Shown here piece after piece: positions 1 through 12,400 of a stretch of DNA of 64,000 nt; position 1 is the first letter of the stretch; every line of letters begins with the position of its first letter. The DNA is taken from the NCBI GenBank assembly GCA_905221605.1, contig CAJNDS010002490.1, forward strand, positions 327,001 through 391,000, written 5' to 3'. This stretch comes from Symbiodinium natans (taxonomy: Eukaryota > Sar > Dinophyceae > Suessiales > Symbiodiniaceae). A program made the translations under genes and the position numbers. The notes below the pieces were generated by a model, which saw nothing but the letters and a program-made list of their open reading frames with translations, was not told where the DNA came from and ran no database searches.

Positions 1-80
1 TTTAGGGTTTAGGGTTTAGGGTTTAGGGTTTAGGGTTGAGGGTTTAGGGTTTAGGGTTGCGGGGTTTGGGGTTTAGGGCT
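1..80 (+). repeat. TTTAGGG array at window edge
   Basis: Eight or so perfect units with TTGAGGG and TTGCGGGG variants, followed directly by an inverted-repeat element. Because identical tracts recur throughout, this is probably interstitial rather than a chromosome end. Confidence 0.9.
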
Positions 81-85
81 TTAGA

Positions 86-318
86 TCCGCCGACCCTGGC
101 GGCGTGTTGGATGGGAAAAGTAAAACCTCCCTCTTTCCAAAACGGGGGGGGGGGGTAGGGGGGGGTCCCCGGGCAGCTTTTCCTATGGAGGGCCAGGCCA
201 CCCACACGGCATAAACTCACGGACCATAGGCGGTTTGGCATCCTTTGACCTAACGAACGCGTTTAAACCTTTCAACTATGCTCCAGCGGGGTCGGCGGCT
301 TGAGCCGGAGGCTCTTAA
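86..318. mobile_element. Dispersed element, family I, copy 1
   Basis: Begins CCGCCGACCCTGGCGGCGTG, carries a G-run, ACTCACGGACCATAGGCGGT, and ends GCGGGGTCGGCGGCTTGAGC. The GCCGCCGACCC tip is inverted at the two ends. Copies at 42026-42490 and 51005-51440 share all landmarks. No intact protein. Confidence 0.8.
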
Positions 319-392
319 ATTTTAGGGCTTCTGGCCAATGGTTTCTGCGCGTAACGATGCAACACTGGCAGCCGTCGATGAAAAAGCGGTGC

Positions 393-450
393 CTGAACAA
401 CGTGCCCTTGATGCACTGGTCAAAGCCCTTCCGGAACGCGTTATACTGGC
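393..450 (-). CDS. HECT gene exon H22 (AFRKGF), 3'-most in window
   Basis: Fifty-eight bases; acceptor TCTCAG|G. It reads QYNAFRKGFDQCIKGTLF after two bases, the AFxxGF motif before the hinge to the C-lobe. Donor TTCAG|GC is tentative, with CAAGG|GC as an alternative. The C-lobe exons should lie left of position 1. Confidence 0.87.
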
Positions 451-3400
451 CTGAGACGCATATAGGGTTTAGGGATTGGGGGTTTAGGGCCTAAACCCAA
501 AACCCTAAACTGCTCTTCTGACCAAGGATTGTAGGGTCCTTAAGGCCTTAAGGGAAGGCGGTTCATGGGGGGTCGGAAAGGGTTTGTATAAGGTTTATTT
601 AGGGTGTATAGTGGGTTTATAGGGTTGTTATAGGGTGCTCAAGGGAGGAGGGGGGGGGGGCCTTTGGGAGCAGTGGGCAGTATTAGGGAACGTTGGGTAA
701 CATATCCCCCCCTTGAACCTCCGTCCCTTAAGAACCCTAAACCCTAAACCCTAAACCCTAAACTCTAAACCCTAACCCTAAATCAACCTCCTACATCCGC
801 TTCGCAGCCTTCACTGCGTTGTAAAACATCCTGAACCTTGTATCCTAAAGAGTATTGCAAGCCATTGACCCGTGACATGAAATTATTTGGGGTTTGGGAT
901 TTAGGGCTTAGGGGTATACTAAGGCTTGCTAAGGGTAATCCCGGGTACCCCTATCTTGGGAAGTCACCACATTCTTCAGTCCTCAGGACTGTACTTGGAG
1001 GTTCATGGACACTTATAAGTAGGGTTATAAGTACCCTAAACAAGGTTTTAAGCAGAGTTGCCTTACTAACAGCCCTACTTATAAGTACCCATGAATCTCA
1101 AAGTAGGGGTCTTCGGGCTTCGGGAGGTTTGCAGGTGTGCGGATGTCCAAACTCCAAAGCTGCAACAATGGACTGGAAAAATGGGTGGGCCCTATATTGT
1201 CGAGCTCAAAACATGATCGTCCTTAAACCGGAATATCGGCAACCCATGTATAGTCTCCCTAATCTCCCTAAACCCTCTATCCCTAAACCCTCAACCCTAA
1301 ACCCTAAACCGGGGTTCCAGGGCGTGATGAAACCCTGGAACTCATGAACCGCAAGACAGCCTCTAGGGCTAGGTTTAGGGCAACTAAACCCTAAACTAAA
1401 GGGTTTAGGGTTTAGGGTTTAGGGTTACAGGGTACAGGGTTCAGGGTTCAGGGTTCAGGGTTCAGGGTTCAGGGTTCAGGGTTCAGGGTTCAGGGTTCAG
1501 GGTTCAGGGTTTAGGGTTTAGGGTTTAGGGTTTAGGGTTTAGGGTTTAGGGCACCCAAACAGTGCAGGCCCTGCGGCGCTCTATTGAAGTGTTGAAGATG
1601 TAGTCGCAGTATCTGTCCGCTGGGCGATTCCGGCGTGTGAGGCGGGGGTTGGGTTTTTTGGGGGGCCTGAAGCAGTCCCCAGAGCGGTACACTTAGTTGC
1701 CCCCGGCCTCAAAGCCTACTCCTCTGTAGAAAATATTCGAGCCCCATACAGGACTCTTAGGCAACCTCCAAAAAATCGTTAAAATCTTAGGTCTTAAAGC
1801 GGGGCTTACCGGGCTTACCTGAGGGCTCTGATGCAGTACGTTGTTTAGGGTAGCATACTAAACCTAAACCCGAAACCCGAAACCCTAAACCCTAAACCCT
1901 AAACCTAAACCCTAAACCCTAAACCCTAAACCCTAAACCCTAAACCCTAAACCCAAACAGCAACTGTTCTGAGGTAGTATGTTGAGGCTTCAACCTCGGG
2001 GGCCAGATGAACCCTAAAGTTGGGATCATGGTAGGGTTTAGGGTTTAGGGTTTAGGGTTTAGGGTTTAGGGTTTAGGGTTTAGGGTTTAGGGTTTAGGGT
2101 TTAGGGTTTCAGGGTTTAGGGTTTAGGGTTTAGGGTTTAGGGTTTAGGGTGTAGGGTGTAGGGTGTAGGGTTTAGGGTTTAGGGTTTATAGGGTTTAGGG
2201 TTTGGGTTTAGGGTTTAGGGCTTAGGGTTCCCTATTCTAGGTTGCCTAGTAACCTATAGGATGAAAGAGGGTGCCCTTTTTTGAAAACCCCCGGCAAAAG
2301 GGAAAAAGGGTACTGGCATCCTAGTAACCAGGAACCTTTTATGGCCTAATTGGTCCCAAGGGAAGCGCAGCATTCGAGCCTTCGGACGTACTCTTCTCGG
2401 TTTTCGAAGGTGACCTCAATGTCCTTGCCGCCTTCTTTCAGCTCTGCCTGACACACCCAGTTCTAATTTCCCTTCACTGAGGCGGGGTTTCGGGTTTGGG
2501 GTCTAGGGCTTGGGGTTTCGGTATTTTGGATTAGGGATCAAGGGTTATTGCAAGATCTGGGCATCGATCGAGATGAGGATCCGTTGAACCCCAACCCCCA
2601 AAAGACAACGGGGCTGGGAGTAGAGATGTAGAACACTTCGCTGACGCCGGAAAAACTCCAAAACCTGAATCCCAAGAGACACTGAACCTTACACCTGACC
2701 TGCAAGGGCCGTACCGTGTTGACGCCGTCCAAGTGCATCTTAACGGGTGTACTGGGGGAAGGCCAGGGGGAATTGTAAACCTTTGAGCCCAACCTTGGAA
2801 ACACGCTTGTAGATTGCAAACGTCCATGCCTACTTACCCTAAGGGTCCATGTACCTATATAGTACATACATGGGCCCTAAAGCTACTTTATGGGAACCCC
2901 TTTAAGGCCCAAGTATATACCTTCAGGTACATGGACCCTTAGGGTTACAGCCTAGGGCCACACCACATCCGACAACGGCGACTCCCGGGCTTGAAGGTGG
3001 GACGCCCACTGACTGTCTGAAATGGCATCTTCGCAGCAAGGCTTAAGGTTTGGGGTTGAAGGTTTAGGGCTTAGGAAGGTGAGGCAGGTGAAGCTTAGTA
3101 TTTCGTAGGGTCCTAACCACTTAAGAAGCGACCCAAGTGTCCCAAGTCACGCGAAACAAGTCTTCCTCGCCTTAAACGACTCCGTGCTCAAGCAACCCAT
3201 GTGGCACAAGTCTTGGGCGGCGTAAGGGCATCCCAAGTGCTCGCAAGTATTCCATGTGACCCAAGTGTGCCAAGTGCCCCAAGTGACGCAAGTGTCCCAA
3301 GTCACAAAGTGACCTAAGTGACCCAAGTGCCTTAAGTGACCCCCACGTGCCAAGTGACGTGACCCTGTAGAGTGCTCCAAGTGACCAGGCGACCCAAGTG

Positions 3401-6400
3401 ACACAAGCGTCCCAACAAGTGTCTGCATGATACAAAGTGACCTAAGTGGCCCAAGCGCCCCCAGTGAATCAACACAGTACCGGAACTGACCCAGGCGACC
3501 CAGATGGGTGTCCCAAGTGCTCCAAGCGATCCACGTGACACAACTCATCGGTGGCTTCAATGAAGAGATTCATTATCAGTTTCATCAGGCTTTCACTCCA
3601 TGGGAGCTGTAAGTGGGCGGTCTTGGGGTGGGTAGGTCTGCAGACAATCGCGTACTCAAGCGCCAAACCCTAAACCCCAAACCTTAAGGCCCTACACCCT
3701 AAACCCTAAACCCTAAACCCTAAACCCTAAACCCTAAACCCTAAACCCTAAACCCTAAACCCTAAACCCTAAACCCTAAACCGCCTAAACCCTAAACCCT
3801 GAACCCTGAACCCTGAACCCTGAACCCTGACCTAAAACCCAGGACAAGAAGACCGTCCACAGGCCTCCTGGAGTGAGCCGAAGCATTCAAAGGCCACAGC
3901 GAAGCGAAGGGGGCCGAACGTCTGGCCAATCGGCGCCCTAAACCCTAAACCCTAAACCCTAAACCCTAAACCCTAAACCCTAAACCCTAAACCCTAAACC
4001 CTAAACCCTAACCCCAAACCCTGAACCCTAGCACCGCGCCTCAGCGCGGTTCACGCTCTAGGGCTCGTAACCCTATACCCCCCCCCAGGGGGTGCAATGC
4101 TCTAGGGTTTAGGGTTCAGGGTTGAGGGGCTTCATCCACAATGCCCTAAGTACAAGCCCTGAACACCTGGACCGAAACCCTGAGAACCCGGGTTTTCGAG
4201 CACCCGACTATTTTGTGGGCAGTTTTGCCGACCACTTGAAGGGGTTTTAGGTCTGAGGGTTAGGGGCTTAGAGCTTTGGGGCTTCTGTGGTAGGGTTCGG
4301 ATCTCGGGGTCTACGGTTTAGGGTGCCTTTCTGCAGCCTCCTATAAACGCCGCTTGATGCAGTCCTTCAGGGAGGAGGGTTCGTGGGAGGTAGGTACCTG
4401 TAGGAACCTTGGGGAGCCTTTCGGAGTTGTAGAGTATCAGGGAACCTTGTGTTGCCTGTTACCTGGAACCCCAGTCGAACTGCTGCTTTAAGACCTATAC
4501 CCTGAACCCTAAACCCTAGCACCCTAAACCCTCATCGCACAGTCACCACATGGCACTCCTTGTGCTGATGGTACCAAGTGCCGTCTGGCAGCCGTGCGCG
4601 AAACCAACCAGGTGCAAAGGACCCTAAACCCTAAACCCTAAACCCTAAACCCTAAACCCTAAACCCTAAACCCTAAACCCTAAACCCTAAACCCATCTGA
4701 ATCCGGGCCGGATAGCCGGCGGTTGTGAGCCTGCGGTGCATAGGATGCCTGTCCCAGGTGCCATTGACATTGAACTGGAAGATGAGGCGCCTGAGCGGCG
4801 AGGGGCTGCGGAGGTGGCCTGAACCCTAAACCCTAAACCCTAAACACCTGTGGGCAGCAGGCTGCGGAGCTAACTTCAAGCAGGGCGATGAGTCACGGTC
4901 CCAGATGGGCGGATTGAGTTGCCGGCAGCATGGGCTGCAGCACATATTGGCGAGCGAGGCTTTTTCGACCCCCCAACCTGGCAGCATCCTGCGATGTGGT
5001 TCATCCCGAGGGATATGAAGGCCTGGCCCGACCCCCTGTGCCGGGACCTCCGCCATCCCTGCCCGCCAGAAGCGGAAGGAACCTCCTCCACAACCCGAGC
5101 AGCTAAATGCTGGGTTTGGGATTTAGTGGGGTATTCAGTGAAAAGATGTCTTCTGGGGGGGGGGTCATCACGCTGTACTTGGACCAGGAACCTGCCAGGA
5201 CACAAGCAGGCTCGCATGCTCGAGTGGCATGGTGGTTTAGGGGTTCCATCTTGAGTTTAGAGTTTCTGAGCTTAGCTGCCGCTTGCACCTGCAACTCCTT
5301 GAGCTCTGAACCGTAAACCCTGAAACCAGGGTTTAGGGTTTAGGGTTTAGGGTTTAGGGTTGAGGGTTTGAACCATCAATCCCAATCCCATGGAAGCGTT
5401 GAGGCGCGCCAGCTACCCTGAAGGGGCCGTTCATCGTTGCCAGGCCCCTAAACCCTAAACCCTAAACAGCTTGATCCGCTTGATCCGGAGACTCTGGGTA
5501 CTTGCGGCTGAGGGTTTAGGGATCAGGTCCACAGTCCAAAACCCTAAGCCCGAAACCCTAAACCGCAATCCTAAACCCCAAACGCTAAATGATGAATCCT
5601 AAACCCTAAACCCTAAACACTAAACCCTAAACCCTAAACCCTAAACCCCACACCGTTGAGCCCCCAAACCCCACACATCCGCACCTCCTGAAAAGTGCTG
5701 CCGTCCTCGTGCTCCAGAAGGGCAATCAGGCCCTGGGATCGGATTCGCTTTGCAAGGGTTTAGGGTTTAGGGTTTAGGGTTTAGGGTTTAGGGTTTAGGG
5801 TTTAGGGTTTAGGGTTTAGCTTTGCTATTTTTGGGTTAGGGGCATGTCGGCTCCTGATTTAGGGTTTAGGGTTTAGGGTTTAGGGTTCCCTAAACCAACT
5901 CAACTACAGAGCACCAAGCCGGACACCTTAGGGTTTAGGGTTTAGGGTTTGGGGTTTGGGGTGCTAACTTTAACACAATCAAGGTTTTTGCGTGGAGTTT
6001 AAGGTTTTGGAAGGGTCCCAAGTTAAAAAAAAAACCGAAATTGAAGTGACATGCTTCAGATGGCTATTGCAATTAGAAGGGGATTCAGGATGCTGAAAAC
6101 CGATAGGCTTGGCAACTTACTCATTGGATGAAGGAGCGTATTAACTGTCATGAGCTCTTCTGCTGTGAATACCTGAAAGGCAGCTCAGGGGTAACGTCTT
6201 CGATTTGCCACTAAGCAGGTGAAATTCAAATTTGAAGACATATTACAAGTTCCAGAAAACCTGCAACAATGTGACAATGAGACTCAGCACTTTGTTTTCA
6301 TCTCATTTTAAGGTTTTTGGTGTGTCCCATCTACTAAAAAAACGGAAACTCAAGCGCTATCCTTCAGAATGTTATTGCAATTACACAGGGGATTGAGCAT

Positions 6401-9400
6401 GGTGAAAAACATAATTTTAAGCTTCAGTACACAGAAACCTTAAACTCCACGCCAACGTGAATTTAAAGTCCGCGCCACATTCTTCCCCGGCCCAATCCTT
6501 AAACTCCATCTTCCCCGACCTAGACCTTAAACTCCATGCTGTACTTGGAGTTTAAGGCTATCCGAGCCACATTTTGCCCCAGCCCACTCCGAAAACTCCG
6601 CGCAGCGCGTGGAGTTTATTGAAAATCCCAGCCACATGTTGCCCGACCCAAACCTTATACTCCAGGCAGCGCGTTGAGTTTAAGGATATCCGAGCCACAT
6701 GTTCCCCCGGCCCAATCCCTAAACTCCACGCAGTGCGTGGAGGTTAAGGAAAATCCCAGCCATATTTTCCCCGACCCAAACCTTAAACCCCCGCCCCAAT
6801 CCTTTAAACTCCACGCAGCGCGCGTGGAGGTTAAGGAAAATCTCAGCCATATTTTCCCTGACCCAAACCTTAAACTCCACGCAGCGCGTGGAGTTTAAGG
6901 ATATGCAGTGCGTGGAGGTTAAGGATATCCGAGACATTTTTCCCCGACCCAAACCCTAAACTCCAGCAGCATGGAGTTTAAGGCTACCCGAGCCACATTT
7001 TCCCCCGGCCCAATCCCCAAACTCCACGCACCGCGTGGAGTTTAAGGAAAAACCCCAGCCACATTTTGCCCGACCCAAGCCTTAACTGCACGCAGTGCGT
7101 GGAGTTTAAGGATATCCGAGCCACATTTTTCCCCGGCTGCGTGGAGTTTAAGGCAAATCTCAGCCACACTCGTTATCGCCGAAACCTTAAACTCCACGCC
7201 AAGGGTGGAGTTTTAGGATATTTTCAGTTTCCTTCCTGATTTTCCTGCCGAAAAGCAAATCCCGGAGAGTTTGTCCTTATTTCCGGGCACGAACCCTTAT
7301 TTCCGCGAAAATCCTTAAACTCCACCGACTGCGTGGAGTTTAAGCTTTTCTACGCTATGAAATCGTTGATTAATTGTGTCCAAGGGCCCCAAAATCAAGG
7401 TTTTTGGGGCCCTTGGACACAATTAATCAGCGATTTCATAGCGTAGAAAAGCTTAAACTCCACGCAGTCGGTGGAGTTTAAGGATTTTCGCGGAAATAAG
7501 GGTTCGTGCCCGGAAATAAGGAAAAATTCTCCGGGATTTGCTTTTCGGCAGGAAAATCAGGAAGGAAACTGAAAAAAATCCTTGAACTCCACCGTTGGCG
7601 TGGAGTTTAAGGATTCGGCGAAAAAAAAAAGTGTCGCTGAGATTTGCCTTCAACTCCACGCGCTGCGTTGAGTTTAAGGTTTCGGCCGGGAAAAAGTGTG
7701 GCTCGGATTTCCTTAAACTCCACGCACTATGTGGAGTTTAAGGTTTGGGTCGGGCAAAATGTGGCTGAGGTTTTTGCGTTAAATTCCACGCGCTGCGTGG
7801 AGTTTGAGGCTTGGCTCGGATATCCTTAAACTCCACGCGCTGCGATGAGTTTTGGGTTTGGGTCGGGGAAAAATGTCTCGGACATCCTTAACCTCCACGC
7901 ACTGCATGGAGTTTATGGTTTGGGTCGGGCAAAATGTGGCTGGGATTTTCCTTACTCCACGCGCTGCGTGGAGTCTAAGGATTGGGCCGGGGTAAATGTG
8001 GCTCGGATATCCTTAAGCTCCACGCTGCTGGAGTTTCGGGTTTGGGTCGGGGAAAATATGGCTTGGATATCCTTAACCTCCACGCACTGCATGGACCTGG
8101 AGGTTAAGGATCGGGCTGGGGAAAATGTGTCTCGGATATGCTTAAACTCCACACGCTGCGTGGGGTTTCAGGTTTGGGTCTGGGATTTTCCTTAAACTCC
8201 ACGCGCTGCGTGGAGAATAAGGTTTGGGCCGGGGGAAAACGTGGCTCCGATATCCTTAAACTCCGTGGCTGGGTTATCCTTAAACTCCACGCGCTGCGTG
8301 GAATTTAAGGTTTGGGCCGAGAAAAAAGGCTCACTCGGATAAACTCCACACACTGCGTGGAGTTTAAGGTTTGGGAGAAAGTTTCAAGTGAAAAAAATAT
8401 GGACTCGTGACTAACTGAACCGTTTCTGCAGCACATTGCCACCAAAGCTAAGTATCCCTCTCTGACTCTCTCCTCTTGAGCTGCAATGGGGTGAGACCGG
8501 GTGAGCTTGCCTTTCCAAAGGCACAATTCAACTAACAGCCCAACAACCATCTAGCTCATCCCCTTAAAAAAGGATCCGAAACAAAATGCGATGTTGAATA
8601 TTTCGGGCGCTATTCCTCTTGACCAGACAGCCTTAGACCTTAGCGCCGTCCCAGCACATGCATGGGAACCTGTGATCATCAACTTACTTAGCCCCTTATT
8701 TTTTCACGCCTCCCGCAGCCAAACTTGGGCATCCCTTAAAAAAAAATTCCAATTTTGAAAAGTTCGGGCCCTACTCCCCTTAGCCAGACAGCCTCAGACC
8801 TTAGCGCCGCGAATTGAGAAAGTTAGCAGTTTGGGGTTTAGCGTTTAGGGTTTAGGGTTTAGGGTACGCAAGTACCCTAAGCCCCATACCTTACGCCTTC
8901 GAATCCAGACCGAAAACAAACCCTCACTCAACCCAAAACCCCCAAACCCCAAACCCCCACCTCCAAAAAACCTTACACCCTAAACTCCCCCAAAACCCTA
9001 CGCCCCCCAAAGCCCTAAACCCCCCAAAGTTCAAAATCCCTAACCCCAGGGCTCAGGGTTTAGGGTGTAACCCTAAACCCTAAACCCTAAACCCTAACCC
9101 TAAACCCTAAAACCTAAACCCTAAACCCTAAACCTAAACCCTAAACCCTAAACCCTAACTTCTCAACTCCGTGCTGAGCGGGGGCCTGTGCCAAGGAAGG
9201 CTGGAAGTCCACCAAGTCATGCCTTAAGGCTTTGTGGGGTTTCGGGCTAGGGTTTAGGGTTTAGGGTTTAGGGTTTAGGGTTTAGAGCTAGGGTTTAGGG
9301 TTTAGGGTTTAGGGTTTAGGGTTTGGGGTTTAGGGTGTAGGGTTTGGGGCTTAAGAGGTTCAGGGGTTTAGGGGTTCAGGGTTTTTAGGTTTACAGTAAA

Positions 9401-12400
9401 CCCTAGAAAGTTGGAAACCTTCTTAAGGACAAATCGTGCTGGGATTCCCTATACTTTGCTCTTAGGGATTGAGGCGATTGAGTTTCCAACTTTTTGGCTT
9501 GTACTATGGGGTTTAGGGTTTAGGGTTTAGGGTTTAGGGTTTAGGGTTTAGGGTTTAGGGTTTAGGGTTTAGGGTTTAGGGGTGGAGATTTGGGTTTGGG
9601 GCGCCCGGGACTGAGAGGCCCCTCAGGAGCTCAGGGGCTTAAGGAGACTAGACCCCAGAGCAACCTAGGAAGGATGAGGGTTTAGGATTGAATTAGGGTT
9701 TAGGGTTTAGGGTTTAGGGTTTAGGGTTCAGGGTTTAGGGTTTAGGGTTTAGGGTTTAGGGTTTAGGGTTTAGGGTTTAGGGTGACCCAGGAGTATCCTA
9801 GGAATAAACGGGGTGCCTCTTTTGGTTTCAAGGGGCTTACAAGGGAACCTGAGCCCTAACATACCCTCAACCCTAACACCTAAAAACCTACACCCAAAGG
9901 AAATAAGGGCCTACTCCGGGTCCTAATCGAGGCTCCTTGTGGCAACGGCTCAGGATTAAGGGCTTCGGGTTTCCGTTCGTCCAAGGAAAGGTGCGTGGAC
10001 CCATCTTCCCTCTAGTACCATCAGAAGCCCTAAACCCTAAACCCTAAACCCTAAACCCTAAACCCTAAACCCTAGACCCTGGAGCTCCGTCCCCTTAAGA
10101 AGCTTAAACACCTTAAGCCCCAAGCCCCAAAGGGTACATATGCCGCGCCCGGATAGAGCATAATCTCCCGAAGTCATTGTATCTATATGTATATATGTAT
10201 ATAGAAACAGATACTATGAAACATTTATCAGTATTCTTAGAGAAACTATTTGTCTAATCTACTGCTTGCTTAAGAACCCCAAAACAAGATAATCCCAATA
10301 TTTTATTTTTGAATGGAAGAATATGCTTCTTGCGTTCTTCAACAAATAGTACTAATGATATGCGTGCAAGCATATACATACAATCTATTAATATACTTAT
10401 ATACATGTGCATATACTATAATATTCTACGTAAATCTATATATATATATATATATATATGCTACCCCCCCCATGCGCCCACGCTTCAGCATGGTTTCCAG
10501 ATAAAATACTAGGTCCCGCCCTGCGCGGTGGTATTTAAAGGGGGAGGGACTCCCATAGAAACTCCAGCAGAAGTGACCTGAACAATTTGCTCGAAATTGT
10601 GGATTGCATGCCATGAATTTAATACATGTGAATAGCGTTCCTATCAAATTTAATGGGGTTCATAGGATTCTTTAAATCTGAAAAGGAAACCCGTTAACAT
10701 GAATGAGAACCCTTAATTCGATTAAATTCTATGGGAACCCTATTCAAATGACAGAATCCTATTTAAAATTGATAGGAATCATATTACATTTGTAGGAGCC
10801 TTATTAAAATAATTAGGCAAACAATAAAAATTGATTGGAATCTTTTAAACAGAAAAATAGGAATCCTCTATTTAAATCCATAGGAACCCTATTAAAATTG
10901 ATCGGACTGTATATAAAGTGAATAGGAAGCATATTAACATGAATAGGAACCCGAGTGGAGTTAATGAGAACCCAATTATACTTGATAGGATCCTAATAAA
11001 CTGAAGAGGGCCCCTACTAAAATTTATAGGAACCAATCGGACTCTTATAAAAAAAGTGTGAACCCTTAAAGAATGGGAGTCCTACTAGAATTAATATAAG
11101 CCTAAACCAAAAGGAATCCCTTTCAAACGAATGAGATCCCTATTAAACATTGATACGAATCCCATTAACATGAGTAAGAGCCCTGAAACTGATAGGAATC
11201 TTAGTGCATTAGTGGGAGCCTTATTAAAATAATTAGGAACCCTATGAAACTTTATTGGCATCCTATGAAAATATGTAGGAATCTTTCATTGAAGTCATAG
11301 GAATCAAAGTTTCATAAGGTTTTTAATTATTCTCCTACTAATGTAATAAGATTCCTATCCATTTTTCGGGTTCTTATTCATGTTAATGGGATTCGTATTA
11401 ATTTTAATAAGGATCTCATTCGTTTGAAAGGGATTCCTATTGGTTTAGGCTCATATTCATTTAGTAGGATTCCTATTCATTCTTGTTAAAGGAATCTTAT
11501 TTTTTCATAGGAGTCCTATTAGTTCATATTAATCTTAGTAAGAAAACTGTCCCCAAAAAACAAGCTTTTTCAGCCAAAAAGTGCAAAAATGCTGTGCTGT
11601 CCAAAAAAAAACCAATCTTTTTAAGGCAAAAAGTGTAAAAATGCTGTACTGTCCCAAAAAAACCAAAAAAACCAAAGTTTGGAGACCTTGGGCTCCTCCA
11701 GGGCCTGGAAGTCTCCAAACTTTGGTTTTTTGGGTTTTTTTGGGACAGTACAGCATTTTTGCAGTTTTTGGCCTAAAAACATTGGATTTTTTTGCAGTTT
11801 TTGGCCTAAAAACATTGGTTTTTTTGGGACAGTACAGCGTTTTTGCAGTCCCAGGCCTCGAAAGTGCTGTACTCTCCAAGCTTTGGTTTTTTTGTTTTTT
11901 TTGGGACAGCACAGCATTTTTGCTTGTTCTGGCTTAAAAAGATTGGTTTTTTGGGACAGTACAGCGTTTTTGCACTTTTGGGTCTAAAAACATTGGTACA
12001 GTAGAGCGCTTTCGTGCTCGCTGGCCTAGGAGGCTTCGAAATCCTAAGCCTCTAAACCCATGGCACCTGAGAGGAAAAAGTGTGGGCATATGGGGGGGGT
12101 ACCATATATATATATATATAAACTTGGCTGCACTCAGCAGGGTAGCTATAAATTAAACTTTTAGCTGTCTTCTTAAGAAACCCAATAAACCCAAAAAGGC
12201 TAAAAGTTTTAAGTTACAGTAAAGAACCACAAGGTAAACATACACAGATAGATGTAAAGTCAAAGCCCAAGTCCACCGCAATTCGGCATAAGTGGGCCCA
12301 CCCAGAGGCAACTCCCAACCCGGCCCTTGAAAGGGGGCCCCTAGGGTTTAGGGTTTAGGGTTTAGGGTTTAGGGTTTAGGGTTTAGGGTTTAGGGTTTAG

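Noticed and set aside
1-80. A true chromosome end at position 1
   Set aside because: Equally good arrays recur everywhere, the array is short, and the HECT gene should continue beyond this edge.
6428-8378. CRISPR array
   Set aside because: Repeats are palindromic and vary in length, spacers are not unique, the halves are inverted, and the context is eukaryotic.
11535-11987. Frames of about 100-125 codons on both strands
   Set aside because: They follow the inverted TACAGCATTTTTGC satellite; repeated peptide units on both strands show they are artefacts.
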